Source: Mycobacterium yunnanensis
GTDB taxonomy: Bacteria; Actinomycetota; Actinomycetes; Mycobacteriales; Mycobacteriaceae
Assembly (NCBI RefSeq): GCF_025823185.1
Contig: NZ_JACKVK010000009.1
Coordinates: 1-64,000 of the forward strand
Direction: 5' to 3'
Length of the DNA stretch: 64,000 nucleotides
The notes under the pieces are model-generated. The model had not been told where the DNA came from. It ran no database searches and saw nothing but the letters and a program-made list of their open reading frames with translations. Positions 1 to 8,667 of the stretch are shown here, piece after piece. Position 1 is the first letter of the stretch. Each line of letters begins with the position of its first letter. A program made the position numbers and the translations under genes.

Positions 1-1
1 G

Positions 2-75
2 AAGTCCTGACACATCAACTGTCACCAATGTCCTGATGCAGAACTGTCACCCAAGTCCTGAGACATCACACATGG
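2..75. repeat. Three imperfect 26-bp direct repeats at the left window edge
   Basis: Copies run at 2-26, 27-52 and 53-75. Each begins with a(a/t)gtcctga and the first two end in aactgtcacc; the third diverges towards its end. The repeats stop about 30 bp before the start of the HNH-family gene and continue to the window edge. Tandem motifs of this kind with a recurring tgtcac/gtcctga core resemble transposase-binding ends of IS481-type elements, but no transposase is visible here, so the mobile-element reading is inference. Confidence 0.5.
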
Positions 76-478
76 ACTTGTCATACCCCTCGGCTACAGT
101 CGCACACATGTTCGATAGCGATGATGAGGCGGGGCTGGTCGACCGCATCGCCGCGCTCGAGCGCGCCAAGTCCGCGGCCGCCGCCGAGCAAGCCGTCCTC
201 ACCGCCACCCTGGACCAAGCGCGTCGGGCTCGGGAAGCCGCCGCCGGAATCCCCACCGCGAAACGCGGCAAGGGATTGGGCAGCGAGATCGCCCTGGCCC
301 GCCGGGACTCCCCCAACCAAGGTGGCCGCCACCTCGGCTTCGCCCGTGCCCTGGTCCACGAGATGCCCCACACCTTGGCCGCGTTGCGCGCCGGGGCGTT
401 GTCGGAATGGCGGGCCACCCTCATCGTCCGGGAATCGGCCTGCCTCGACGTCGCCGACCGCAGGATCCTCGATGCCCG

Positions 479-714
479 GATGTGCGCGGATCTCGCGGGG
501 CTGGACGGCAAGGGTGATCAGCGGATCACCGCCGACGCCAAGGCCATCGCCTACGAACTCGACCCGCACGCCGTGGTCGACCGGGCCGTGCGCGCCGATG
601 TGCGCGGATCTCGCGGGGCTGGACGGCAAGGGTGATCAGCGGATCACCGCCGACGCCAAGGCCATCGCCTACGAACTCGACCCGCACGCCGTGGTCGACC
701 GGGCCGTGCGCGCC
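479..714 (+). repeat. 118-bp exact tandem duplication inside the HNH-family gene
   Basis: Positions 479-596 and 597-714 read identically. The unit length is 1 modulo 3, so the second copy moves the reading frame and creates the stop at 633-635. Only about 2 bp of microhomology is seen at the junction. Confidence 0.9.
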
Positions 715-826
715 GACACCGAGCGCTCCGTGTGGGTGCGGCCCGCCCCGGATGCGATGACCTACGTGACCGCCCTGCTCCCCATGACCCAGGGCGTCGC
801 GGTCTACGCCACCCTGCGGCGGGAAG

Positions 827-984
827 CCGACACGTGTGGTGACGGACGCTCCCGGGGTCAGGTCATGGCCGACACCCTCGTCGAACGCGTCACCGGAAGA
901 CCCGCCCGACACGTGTGGTGACGGACGCTCCCGGGGTCAGGTCATGGCCGACACCCTCGTCGAACGCGTCACCGGAAGACCCGC
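827..984 (+). repeat. 79-bp exact tandem duplication inside the HNH-family gene
   Basis: Positions 827-905 and 906-984 read identically. The length is 1 modulo 3 and causes the second frameshift of the gene. Confidence 0.9.
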
Positions 985-1099
985 CGAGGTTCCCGTGCCC
1001 ATCGCGGTCGAGGTCGTCATCACCGACGAGACCCTCCTCGGCGGGGACCAGGCACCGGCCCGGGTGCCCGGGTACGGACCCATCCCCGCCGCCATCGCC

Positions 1100-1293
1100 T
1101 GCCAACTCGTCGACGGCGCCGCCACCGACGACCGATCCACGGCCACCCTGCGCCGGCTCTACCGCCACCCCGACTCCGGTGCGTTGATCGCGATGGTGCC
1201 AACTCGTCGACGGCGCCGCCACCGACGACCGATCCACGGCCACCCTGCGCCGGCTCTACCGCCACCCCGACTCCGGTGCGTTGATCGCGATGG
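1100..1293 (+). repeat. 97-bp exact tandem duplication inside the HNH-family gene
   Basis: Positions 1100-1196 and 1197-1293 read identically. The length is 1 modulo 3. This third shift brings the reading frame back to that of the start codon, so the HNH domain downstream is in frame with the N-terminus. Confidence 0.9.
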
Positions 1294-1694
1294 AATCCCG
1301 CGCCAGGGCGTTCCCGAAGGGGTTGGCCCGGTTCATCGCCACCCGCGACGACACCTGCCGCACCCCGTACTGCGACGCCCCCATCCGCCACACCGACCAC
1401 GCCCAGCCGCACGCCCGCGGTGGGCCCACCACCGCCGCCAACGGGCTCGGTGAATGCGAAGCCTGCAACTACGCCAAGGAAGCCCCCGGCTGGTCGGTCA
1501 CCACCAGCATCGACCACACGGGCCGCCACACCGCCGAATTCACCACCCCCACCGGCGCCCGCCACCACTCCAAGTCACCACCACTACCCGGCTCACACCG
1601 ACGTCGCAGCGGCGTCGAAACCGCCTTCGCCAACTACCTCGCCTGGCGCGACGCCGCCTGAGTGCCGTCCGACGGACCGGCTAGCCTGGCTCGG

Positions 1695-2864
1695 ATGAGT
1701 GATCGCGTCGCGGTGCGGGCCGGCATTGCGCCGTTCTACGTCATGGACGTCTGGCTGAGTGCCGCCGAACGGCAACGCTCCCACGGCGACCTGGTGAACC
1801 TGTCGGCAGGCCAACCCAGCGCGCAGGCGCCCGCTCCCGTTCGCGCCGCTGCGGTCGACGCACTCGCCACGCACAATCTCGGTTACACCGTGGCACTCGG
1901 CATTCCGGAGCTACGCGAGGCCATCGCAGCGTCCTATCCCCAGCGATACGGCATCGAGGTCGACCCCGCGAACGTCGTGGTGACGACCGGATCCACCAAC
2001 GGATTCCTGCTCGCGTTCCTCGCCTGCTTCGACGTCGGAGACCGCGTCGCCGTCCCCAGTCCCGGCTATCCCTGCTATCGAAACATCCTCTCCGCCTTGG
2101 GCTGCGAGGTCGTCGAGGTGCCCTGCGGACCGCAGACCCGGTTCCAGCCCACCGTCGAGATGCTGGCTGCCATCGAGCCGCCGATCACGGGCGTGATCCT
2201 CGCCAGCCCCGCCAACCCGACCGGCACCGTCATACCGCCCGCGGACCTCGCCGCCATCGCCACCTGGTGCGAAGGATCCGGGGTCCAACTGGTCAGCGAC
2301 GAGCTCTATCACGGGCTGGTCTACGACGGCGCACCCACGACCAGCTGCGCGTGGGAGACCTCACGGGACGCCATCGTCGTCAACAGCTTCTCGAAGTACT
2401 TCGCCATGACGGGCTGGCGGCTGGGATGGCTGTTGGTGCCACCAGATCTGCACCGCGCCGTCGACCGGCTGGCGGGAAACTTCGCGATTTGTCCCCCCAC
2501 GCTGCCGCAACTCGCGGGCGTGGCCGCGTTCACGCCAGAGTCCGTCGCCGAAGCCGATGCGCTCGTCGAGGACTACGCCGTCAACCGGCGGATCCTGCTC
2601 GACGGTCTACCCGAGATCGGCCTGCCGCGGCTGGCGCCCGCCGACGGCGCGTTCTACGTCTACGCCGACGTGTCGGACTATTCGACCGACTCGCTGGACT
2701 TCTGCGCCCGCCTCTTGGCCGACACCGGCGTCGCGATCGCGCCAGGCATCGACTTCGACACCGTGCACGGCGGCGGATACGTGCGAATGTCGTTCGCCGG
2801 AGCCACCTCCGAGGTCACCGAGGCGATCGCCCGGATGGGCCCCTGGCTCGCCGGACAGCGGTGA
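1695..2864 (+). CDS. aspB: PLP-dependent aminotransferase, AspB family (Rv3565-like)
   Basis: This is a fold-type I, class I/II aminotransferase of 389 residues, acting in the cytoplasm on an aspartate-like amino donor. Visible motifs are SPANPTG at 171-177, the PLP-ring Asp202 in SDELY, the Schiff-base Lys234 in SFSKYFAMTGWR and the carboxylate-binding Arg at the far end of the protein. The start at ATG 1695 (MSDRVAVRAG) matches the N-terminus I recall for M. tuberculosis Rv3565; an in-frame upstream start at 1662 would only add residues unlike the family. In M. tuberculosis this gene borders the hsa cluster, whereas here a 9-kb insertion separates them. The true substrate is not evident from sequence. 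Confidence 0.85.
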   Translation: MSDRVAVRAGIAPFYVMDVWLSAAERQRSHGDLVNLSAGQPSAQAPAPVRAAAVDALATHNLGYTVALGIPELREAIAASYPQRYGIEVDPANVVVTTGSTNGFLLAFLACFDVGDRVAVPSPGYPCYRNILSALGCEVVEVPCGPQTRFQPTVEMLAAIEPPITGVILASPANPTGTVIPPADLAAIATWCEGSGVQLVSDELYHGLVYDGAPTTSCAWETSRDAIVVNSFSKYFAMTGWRLGWLLVPPDLHRAVDRLAGNFAICPPTLPQLAGVAAFTPESVAEADALVEDYAVNRRILLDGLPEIGLPRLAPADGAFYVYADVSDYSTDSLDFCARLLADTGVAIAPGIDFDTVHGGGYVRMSFAGATSEVTEAIARMGPWLAGQR

Positions 2865-2868
2865 GCAC

Positions 2869-3615
2869 CTAGCGCGCGCTCCACCCGCCGTCCATCGTGT
2901 AGGAGGCGCCGGTGACCATGCCCGCGTCGGCCGATGCGAGATAGCCGACGAGGGACGCCACCTCCTCGGGTTCCACCAGCCGCTTGATCGCACTCTCCGA
3001 CAACAGGATTCGTTCGAGCACCTCTTGCTCGTCGATGCCGTGGTTGCGGGCCTGGTCGGCGATCTGCTTGGTGACCAGCGGTGTTCGCACGTACCCGGGG
3101 TTGACGCAGTTGCTGGTCACCCCGTGCGGTCCGCCCTCGAGGGCGGTCACCTTCGACAGTCCCTCCAACGCATGCTTTGCCGTGACGTAGGCGACCTTGA
3201 ACTCCGACGCGCGCAACCCGTGCACCGACGAGACGTTGACGATCCGGCCAAAGCCCGCGTCGTACATGTGCGGCAGCGCGGCGCGAATCAACAGGAACGG
3301 TGCCTCGACCATGAGCGCCAGCATCGAGCGGAAACGTCCGGGGTCGAAGTCGGGGATCGGATCGATGCTCTGCACCCCCGCGTTGTTGACGAGGACATCG
3401 CACTCCAGTCGAAGATCCTCCAGCGCGGTGACGTCGAGAAGGTCGACGTCCCAAGGCCTTCCGCCGATCTCCGTGGCCAGGGTCTCGGCTGCGGCGGCAT
3501 CGACGTCGGCGATCGTCACGGTCGCTCCGCGGCGGGCCAACTCACGTGCGCAGGCCGCGCCGATGCCACTCGCACCACCGGTGACCAGGGCGGTGCGTCC
3601 GTCCAATCCCGTCAT
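2869..3615 (-). CDS. bdhA: 3-hydroxybutyrate dehydrogenase (SDR family)
   Basis: A classical short-chain dehydrogenase of 248 residues. It has the NAD-binding TGGASGIG at 12-19, NNAG at 77-80, and a Ser130/Tyr143/Lys147 catalytic triad within NVSSVHGLRASEFK and YVTAKHAL. The segment around the catalytic Ser and Tyr is characteristic of D-3-hydroxybutyrate dehydrogenases, which interconvert 3-hydroxybutyrate and acetoacetate. The start codon overlaps the stop of the upstream transporter gene by 4 nt, so the two are translated together. This pairing supports a role in using an imported hydroxy acid or ketone body. The exact substrate rests on family resemblance. Confidence 0.8.
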   Translation of the reverse strand: MTGLDGRTALVTGGASGIGAACARELARRGATVTIADVDAAAAETLATEIGGRPWDVDLLDVTALEDLRLECDVLVNNAGVQSIDPIPDFDPGRFRSMLALMVEAPFLLIRAALPHMYDAGFGRIVNVSSVHGLRASEFKVAYVTAKHALEGLSKVTALEGGPHGVTSNCVNPGYVRTPLVTKQIADQARNHGIDEQEVLERILLSESAIKRLVEPEEVASLVGYLASADAGMVTGASYTMDGGWSAR

Positions 3616-4961
3616 CCGACCGTGGCCTGACGCTCCTCGGCGACGTCGACGGCGTCACGGTCGTCGAGCGACTTGAGGTCGATGCCCCTGGTCTCGCGGG
3701 TGAAGACCACCGCGATCAAGGTGACCGCACAGGCCAGGGCCAGGTAGATCGCGATCGGCACCGACGAGTCGTACACGTCGAGCAGCTTCACGGCGATGAT
3801 CGGCGCCAGCGAGCCCGCGACGATCGACGTGACCTGGTAGCCGAGGGAGACACCGGAATACCGCATCCGGGTGGGGAACATCTCGGCCATGATCGCCGGC
3901 TGTGGCGCATACATCACGGCGTGGAACACCAGCCCGATGGTCACCGCGGCGGTGACCACCGCGTAGTTGCCGCTGTTCATCATCGGGAAGGCGAAGAAGC
4001 CCCACGTGGCGCCCAGCACCGCACCCGCGAAGTACACCGGACGCCTGCCGAGGCGGTCGGCGAGCTTGCCCACCAACGGGATCACCGCGAAGTGCACCGC
4101 ATGCGCGACCAGCAGATACCAGAGGATCGAACTGGTGTCGGCGCCGACCTGAACCTTGAGATAGGTGATGGAGAACGTGACCACCAGGTAGTACATGATG
4201 TTCTCGCCGAAGCGCAGACCCATCGCGGTGAAGACACCCCGCGGGTAGCGCTTGAGCACCTCCACGACGCTGAGCGACGTCGCCTTCAGTCGTTCGGCCT
4301 CCTGCTGCGCCTCGACGAAGATCGGCGCGTCGGTGACCTTGGTGCGGATGTAGTAGCCAACCAGCACGACCACTGCCGACAGCCAGAACGCGACCCGCCA
4401 GCCCCACGACAGGAACGCGGCGTCCGACAGCGTCGTCGTCAGCACCAGCAGCACGATGGTCGCCAGCAGGTTGCCTGCCGGCACGCCCGCCTGCGGCCAG
4501 CTGGCCCAGAACCCGCGCTCCCGGTTGGGGCTGTGTTCGGCGACGAGCAGCACGGCTCCGCCCCACTCCCCGCCGACGGCGAAGCCCTGGATGAAACGCA
4601 GCGCCACCAACAGCGCAGGCGCCCAGTACCCGATCTGGCCGAACGTCGGTAGGCAACCCATCAAGAACGTCGCCGCACCGACCAGCAGCAAAGAGAACTG
4701 CAGCAGCTTCTTGCGGCCGTACTTGTCGCCGTAGTGACCGAAGACCACCCCGCCGAGCGGCCGGGCGACGAAGCCGACCGCATAGGTGATGAAGGCGGCG
4801 AGGATCGCGTCGAGATCGCTGGTCGTCGGCGAGAAGAACACCTTGCTGAAGACCAGGGTCGCGGCCGTTCCGTAGAGGAAGAACTCGTACCACTCGACGA
4901 CGGTGCCCGCCATGGACGCGGCGACGACGCGGCGCAACCCGGTCGGTACTGGCTTGCCCAT
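3612..4961 (-). CDS. MHS-family MFS transporter, probable hydroxy-acid:H+ symporter
   Basis: A 12-helix major facilitator of 449 residues. N-terminal features are EWYEFFLYGTAATLVF and the loop GHYGDKYGRKKLL between helices 2 and 3; EFFLYG plus RFIQGFAVGGEWGG are typical of the metabolite:H+ symporter branch (ShiA, ProP, KgtP). ATG 4961 is preceded by gggagag at a good distance and gives the usual MHS N-terminus. It forms a two-gene operon with the dehydrogenase at 2869-3615, divergent from a LysR regulator. 3-Hydroxybutyrate or acetoacetate as cargo is inferred from the partner gene only. Confidence 0.8.
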   Translation of the reverse strand: MGKPVPTGLRRVVAASMAGTVVEWYEFFLYGTAATLVFSKVFFSPTTSDLDAILAAFITYAVGFVARPLGGVVFGHYGDKYGRKKLLQFSLLLVGAATFLMGCLPTFGQIGYWAPALLVALRFIQGFAVGGEWGGAVLLVAEHSPNRERGFWASWPQAGVPAGNLLATIVLLVLTTTLSDAAFLSWGWRVAFWLSAVVVLVGYYIRTKVTDAPIFVEAQQEAERLKATSLSVVEVLKRYPRGVFTAMGLRFGENIMYYLVVTFSITYLKVQVGADTSSILWYLLVAHAVHFAVIPLVGKLADRLGRRPVYFAGAVLGATWGFFAFPMMNSGNYAVVTAAVTIGLVFHAVMYAPQPAIMAEMFPTRMRYSGVSLGYQVTSIVAGSLAPIIAVKLLDVYDSSVPIAIYLALACAVTLIAVVFTRETRGIDLKSLDDRDAVDVAEERQATVG

Positions 4962-5074
4962 TTGGTCTCTCCCACTCTGCTGTGACGCGGCACACACTCA
5001 CTGCTGAGTATTCCTGCACCGAACGGATCGTCGCAATGCCCATCGATGCAGTCGCCGTCTGCAAAAATGCACAC
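4962..5074. promoter_or_regulatory. Divergent promoter region with a TGCA-N4-TGCA palindrome
   Basis: This 113-bp gap separates the start codons of the MHS transporter (minus) and the LysR regulator (plus). At 5060-5071 there is tgcaaaaatgca, a palindrome just before the likely GTG start of the regulator, and another tgca lies 14 bp upstream. LysR proteins usually bind such AT-centred dyads in divergent promoters and control both genes. The operator assignment is inference. Confidence 0.4.
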
Positions 5075-5977
5075 GTGGCCGACCCGAAACGAGCGAGCGC
5101 CGACGACCTGCTCATCCTTCTGGCCGTCGGCCGGTCGGGGCGCTTCGTCTCCGCAGCCGACGAACTGGGCCTCAACCACACCACGATCTCGCGTCGCATC
5201 ACCGCCCTCGAGCACTCCGTCGGCGGACGCCTGCTGGTCCGCAGCGCCGCGGGCTGGGAGCTCACCGAACTGGGCCGCGAAGCCCTCGCCGCGGCGGAGA
5301 CCGTCGAATCCGCCATGCGCACGCTGGCGGGCCCGCGAGGTACGCGGTCGTTGGAGGGCGTGGTGCGCATGTCGGCGACCGACGGGTTCAGCGCGTACAT
5401 CGCCGCCCCGGCCGCCGCCGAGGTTCAGCAGCGGCACCCCTTGGTGTCGGTCGAGATCGTCGCCGCCACCCGCCGGGTGACCCAGCAGCGCTCGGGGCTC
5501 GACGTCGAGGTGGTCGTCGGCGAACCGCAGGTGCACCGCGCAGAGGCGACCCGGCTCGGGGATTACTGCCTCGGTCTCTACGGATCGCGCGACTACCTCG
5601 CCACCCACGGCTCACCCACCACCACGGCCGACCTCGCGGACCACCCGCTGGTCTACTTCATCGACTCCATGTTGCAGGTCGACGACCTCGACCTGGCGCG
5701 GACCTTCGCCCCCGCCATGCGGGAATCGGTCACCTCGACCAACGTCTTCGTGCACGTCGAGGCGACGCGGGCGGCCGCCGGGCTCGGGCTGCTGCCGTGC
5801 TTCATGGCCGATCGGCACGACGATCTGATCCGCGTGCTCCGCGACGACGTCGCCCTCGTCCTGAGTTACTGGCTGGTGGCCCGCGCGGAGACACTGCGCA
5901 GGCCGGAGGTGATTGCGCTCCTCGACGCCATCCGCGCCCGCATGGACGACCAGCGCGACGTACTGCTCGGCGCGTAG
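5075..5977 (+). CDS. LysR-family transcriptional regulator
   Basis: A cytoplasmic DNA-binding regulator of 300 residues. The N-terminal winged helix-turn-helix includes SAADELGLNHTTISRRITALE (residues about 21-41), and the remainder is a periplasmic-binding-like effector domain. GTG 5075 places the HTH at the normal distance from the N-terminus; the ATG at 5036 would add codons such as AAA AAT that look non-coding. The gene is divergent from the MHS transporter/hydroxybutyrate dehydrogenase pair, the classic arrangement for a LysR activator of a catabolic operon. The effector may be the imported hydroxy acid (inference). Confidence 0.8.
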   Translation: MADPKRASADDLLILLAVGRSGRFVSAADELGLNHTTISRRITALEHSVGGRLLVRSAAGWELTELGREALAAAETVESAMRTLAGPRGTRSLEGVVRMSATDGFSAYIAAPAAAEVQQRHPLVSVEIVAATRRVTQQRSGLDVEVVVGEPQVHRAEATRLGDYCLGLYGSRDYLATHGSPTTTADLADHPLVYFIDSMLQVDDLDLARTFAPAMRESVTSTNVFVHVEATRAAAGLGLLPCFMADRHDDLIRVLRDDVALVLSYWLVARAETLRRPEVIALLDAIRARMDDQRDVLLGA

Positions 5978-5984
5978 CCGCCGG

Positions 5985-6608
5985 TCACGTCGCGACCGAC
6001 GCCACCTCAGCGTCGACGTGAAACCCCAACGCCGTCATCTGCGCACGCATGAGCTTGCGCTGTTGGACCGAGGGCAGCCGCTTGGGGAACAACTCCGCGT
6101 GCACCGAGATCCCGTCGATGACGGCGATGAGCAATTCTGCGACGTCGGCGTCGGTCAGCTCGCTGTCGAGCCGGCCAGCCCGGCGGACGTCGGCGATGAG
6201 GCTGCGCAGTTTGGCGAGCAGTTCACTGGCCGCCTCGCGCTGAAACTCCCGCAACGCCGGGTTGGACAGCGCGCGAGGCCAGAAGGTGATCTCCATCAGG
6301 GTCTCGACGCGGCGCTCGCCGTCGAGGGGGAGGTTCTCCATCAGCATGGCCCACAGCTGGCCGACCTCGTCCTTGCCGCGCATGCTGTCGGCCAGCCGAT
6401 CCATGAATTCGCGGTGGGTCTTCACCAGGATCGACTGCAGGATGTGGTCCTTGTCCTGAAAGTAGTGGCTCAGCACGCCGTTCGAGTATCCGGACTCGTG
6501 CGCGATGGCCCTCGTCGTCGTGTGGTCCAGACCCACGTCGACGATGACCCGGATGGCCGCGCTCAGGATCTCCTCGCGACGTTCGTCGTGGTCGACGATC
6601 TTCGGCAT
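5985..6608 (-). CDS. TetR/BetI-type transcriptional regulator
   Basis: 207 residues. The HTH is at about 30-57 (TTTRAIAHESGYSNGVLSHY, then FQDKDHIL), followed by an all-helical ligand domain with the BetI-like TWPRAL-type stretch (TFWPRALSNPALREF). It lies 50 bp downstream of the class II aldolase gene on the same strand, so it is either the last gene of that operon or has its own short promoter. It probably represses the permease-kinase-aminotransferase-aldolase cluster. It converges with the LysR gene, 7 bp apart. Confidence 0.8.
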   Translation of the reverse strand: MPKIVDHDERREEILSAAIRVIVDVGLDHTTTRAIAHESGYSNGVLSHYFQDKDHILQSILVKTHREFMDRLADSMRGKDEVGQLWAMLMENLPLDGERRVETLMEITFWPRALSNPALREFQREAASELLAKLRSLIADVRRAGRLDSELTDADVAELLIAVIDGISVHAELFPKRLPSVQQRKLMRAQMTALGFHVDAEVASVAT

Positions 6609-6658
6609 GGCGTCCCCTCGAGTCGTGGCTGCGCCCCGAGTCTATTGGCGGACCGAAT

Positions 6659-7312
6659 TCAGCGACCGTAGGACAGCCGCATCGACTGCTCGACCACCGC
6701 GAGCAGATCGTCCTCGCTCAGCAGCGCGGGCGTGCCCAGGCTGCTCGCCGCCAGATGCACGTCACACAGCCACTCGATCAGGCATGCGTGCTCCACGGCC
6801 TCGGCGACCGACCCCGCCGTGCTCACGGCGCCGTGGTTGCGCAGCAGCACGGTGCCGAAACCCTCGGCGACCTGGTCACCGACGGCGGCGGCGAGTTCGT
6901 CGGATCCGAAGAGGAAGTAGGGGACGGTCGGAATCGCACCACCCAACCGCACGAGGTTGTAGTGCACCAACGGCATTCGATCGGACACCAGACCCACGGC
7001 CACCGAACTGCGGCCGTGGGTGTGGACGACCGCCCTGGCCGACGACCGGCGGTAGACCCCCAGGTGCAGCCCGGTCTCCGACGACGGCCGCAGACCGTCG
7101 ACGACGTCGCCGTCGAGGGTCAACACCGTGACGTCCTCCGACGTGGCCGACTCCAGGCGCAGGCCCGCCCGCGTCACCAGGACGTACTCGTCGGATCGCG
7201 CGCTGACGTTGCCTGCCCCCGCCAAAGCCAGTCCGTGACTTGCCAACTCGCGACACGCGAGGGCGACGTCGAGACGCAGCTCGAGCACATCGGCCGTCGA
7301 CTCCGCCATCAT
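6659..7312 (-). CDS. Class II aldolase/adducin family protein
   Basis: 217 residues with the zinc-dependent class II aldolase (L-fuculose-1-phosphate aldolase/RhaD/AraD) fold. Expected metal ligands are His97 and His99 (HTHG) and His160 (RNHG), with catalytic Glu79 in SSETGLHLGVYR. Such enzymes cleave sugar 1-phosphates to DHAP plus an aldehyde, decarboxylate, or epimerise. ATG 7312 overlaps the stop codon of the aminotransferase gene as ATGA, so they are translationally coupled. With the PfkB kinase upstream, cleavage of a phosphorylated intermediate is plausible. The substrate is unknown. Confidence 0.8.
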   Translation of the reverse strand: MMAESTADVLELRLDVALACRELASHGLALAGAGNVSARSDEYVLVTRAGLRLESATSEDVTVLTLDGDVVDGLRPSSETGLHLGVYRRSSARAVVHTHGRSSVAVGLVSDRMPLVHYNLVRLGGAIPTVPYFLFGSDELAAAVGDQVAEGFGTVLLRNHGAVSTAGSVAEAVEHACLIEWLCDVHLAASSLGTPALLSEDDLLAVVEQSMRLSYGR

Positions 7313-8574
7313 CGGGTGGTGCTGGGATGACGGGCACGCAGGCCGGCGAAGGCACCCTCGAGCCCGGTCAGAGCCATGTCCAAGTCGTCGGGTGTCGTCG
7401 CAGCCGAGACGAACCAATTGTGCTTCGGGTGGACGTACACTCCGCGAGCCTGCGCCTCGGCGCTGAACGCGATCGACAGCTCGTGGTCAACGTCGTTGGA
7501 GAACAACAGGTTTGGCATCTGCGCGGGCCCGGTGTAGTGAACGTCGAAACCCCACCGGCTCGCGGCGTCGAGGACGCCGGACCGCAGCTGGTGTCCGACG
7601 TCCCGCATGTGCGCCACCGCGCCGCGGCGCGCCAGTTCGCCGAGCGTGGCCAGCCCGGCGGCCATCGCCACCGCGCCCATCCAGAACGACCCGGTCACGA
7701 AGATGCCGCCGGCCGCGTCGCGGTACCGGTCGGTGCCCGTCACCGCCGCCAACGGGTAACCGTTGGCGATGGCCTTGCTCCACGGCGTGAGGTCCGGGTA
7801 GACGCCCAGCGCATCCCAGCTGCCACCGTGGTTGAGCCGGAAGCCGGCCCGCACGTCGTCGAGGATCAACGCCGCACCGATCTCGTCGCAGAACGCCCGC
7901 ACGTCGCGCGCGAAGGTGGGGTCGGCGAGTTCCTGGTCGAAACCGGCGTCGTGCCGGAACGGACTGACGATGACGGCCGCGACGTCGGCCGCCCGCTCGC
8001 CGACCGCGGCGCGGAGGGAGTCGACGTCGTTGTAGCGGTAGTGCAGGAGATTGGCTCGGTCGGCCGCGGTGACACCCGCCGGGAACGGCGTGCACCAGGG
8101 CGCGGCTCCGTGATAGGCGCCCTCGGCGACGAGGATCAGGTCACGCTTGGTCTCGGCGCGAGCGATGGTGCAGCACATGGTCGTCGCATCGGTGCCGTTC
8201 TTGGCGAACATCGCCCAGTCGGCGTTCTCGACGGTCCGCACCAGCTCCTCGGCGAGTTCGACCAGGATAGGCGCGGGGCCGTTGAGGCAGTCACCCCGAC
8301 GCCGTTGCTCCTCGGCCGCCTGCTCGACCACGGGATCGTCGTGGCCGAGGATCACCGGACCCCAGCTGCACATCAAGTCGACGTACTCGTTGCCGTCGAC
8401 GTCCCAGAGCCGGGCCCCGCGGGAGCGCGCGATGAACTGGGGGATGGCCGGCAGCGCATTCATGTTCTGGTGGCCGTACATGCCGTTCGGGACGACGGCC
8501 TGTGCGCGCCGGCGCAATTCGGAGTCGGCGCTGCGCTGGCGGCGGTCGATTCCCGTGCCGAGTTCGGTGGTCAT
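7309..8574 (-). CDS. Class III aminotransferase (glutamate-1-semialdehyde aminomutase-like)
   Basis: 421 residues, fold-type I PLP enzyme. FAKNGTDATT (about 123-132) forms the phosphate site, Asp239 in LDDVRAGFR contacts the PLP ring nitrogen, and Lys267 in TPWSKAIANGYPLAA is the Schiff-base lysine. The family moves amino groups of omega-amines, amino sugars or glutamate semialdehyde. True HemL has a different neighbourhood and is not expected to be in a catabolic operon, so this is a paralogue with another substrate. The gene lies 45 bp after the PfkB kinase and overlaps the aldolase by 4 nt. Confidence 0.85.
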   Translation of the reverse strand: MTTELGTGIDRRQRSADSELRRRAQAVVPNGMYGHQNMNALPAIPQFIARSRGARLWDVDGNEYVDLMCSWGPVILGHDDPVVEQAAEEQRRRGDCLNGPAPILVELAEELVRTVENADWAMFAKNGTDATTMCCTIARAETKRDLILVAEGAYHGAAPWCTPFPAGVTAADRANLLHYRYNDVDSLRAAVGERAADVAAVIVSPFRHDAGFDQELADPTFARDVRAFCDEIGAALILDDVRAGFRLNHGGSWDALGVYPDLTPWSKAIANGYPLAAVTGTDRYRDAAGGIFVTGSFWMGAVAMAAGLATLGELARRGAVAHMRDVGHQLRSGVLDAASRWGFDVHYTGPAQMPNLLFSNDVDHELSIAFSAEAQARGVYVHPKHNWFVSAATTPDDLDMALTGLEGAFAGLRARHPSTTR

Positions 8575-8595
8575 GGATTCTCGCTCCTCTGGGTG

Positions 8596-8667
8596 TCAGG
8601 TGTGGTCGACGGCGAGCCGTCAGGTGTGGTCGACGGCGAGCCGTCCGGTGTGGTCGACGGCGAGCCG
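8596..8667. repeat. Three 24-bp tandem repeats spanning the 3' end of the PfkB gene
   Basis: Units at 8596-8619, 8620-8643 and 8644-8667 share tcaggtgtggtcgacggcga followed by gccg; the third has tcc instead of tca. The kinase reading frame (minus strand) runs through unit three, ends at the TGA made by tca in unit two, and unit one lies beyond the stop. The kinase therefore ends in two RLAVDHT peptide copies. Confidence 0.85.

Larger units (their letters stand above)
108..1661 (+). pseudogene. DUF222/HNH endonuclease family (13E12 repeat) protein, frameshifted
   Basis: The N-terminal part (from ATG 108) is a DUF222 domain rich in Ala/Arg helices. The C-terminal part carries an HNH nuclease signature: DDTCRTPYCDAP, then HTDHAQPHARGGPTT, then CEACNYAKE near 1350-1480. 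In mycobacteria these proteins form a multicopy family of unknown role. The reading frame is broken three times, at about 597, 906 and 1197, and each break is an exact tandem duplication of 118, 79 or 97 bp, all 1 modulo 3. Each duplication shifts the frame once and the three sum to 294 bp (98 codons), so the original frame returns for the HNH end. Removing one copy of each gives an uninterrupted protein of about 419 residues. As it stands no full protein can be read. Either the gene is truly broken or the assembly is wrong in a repeated family. Confidence 0.8.

Noticed and set aside
78..100. ttgtca and tacagt as a promoter for the HNH-family gene
   Set aside because: The spacing is 11 bp, too short for a sigma-70-type promoter.
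8596..8667. Possible CRISPR-like array
   Set aside because: Units are directly adjacent without spacers and lie in a coding sequence.
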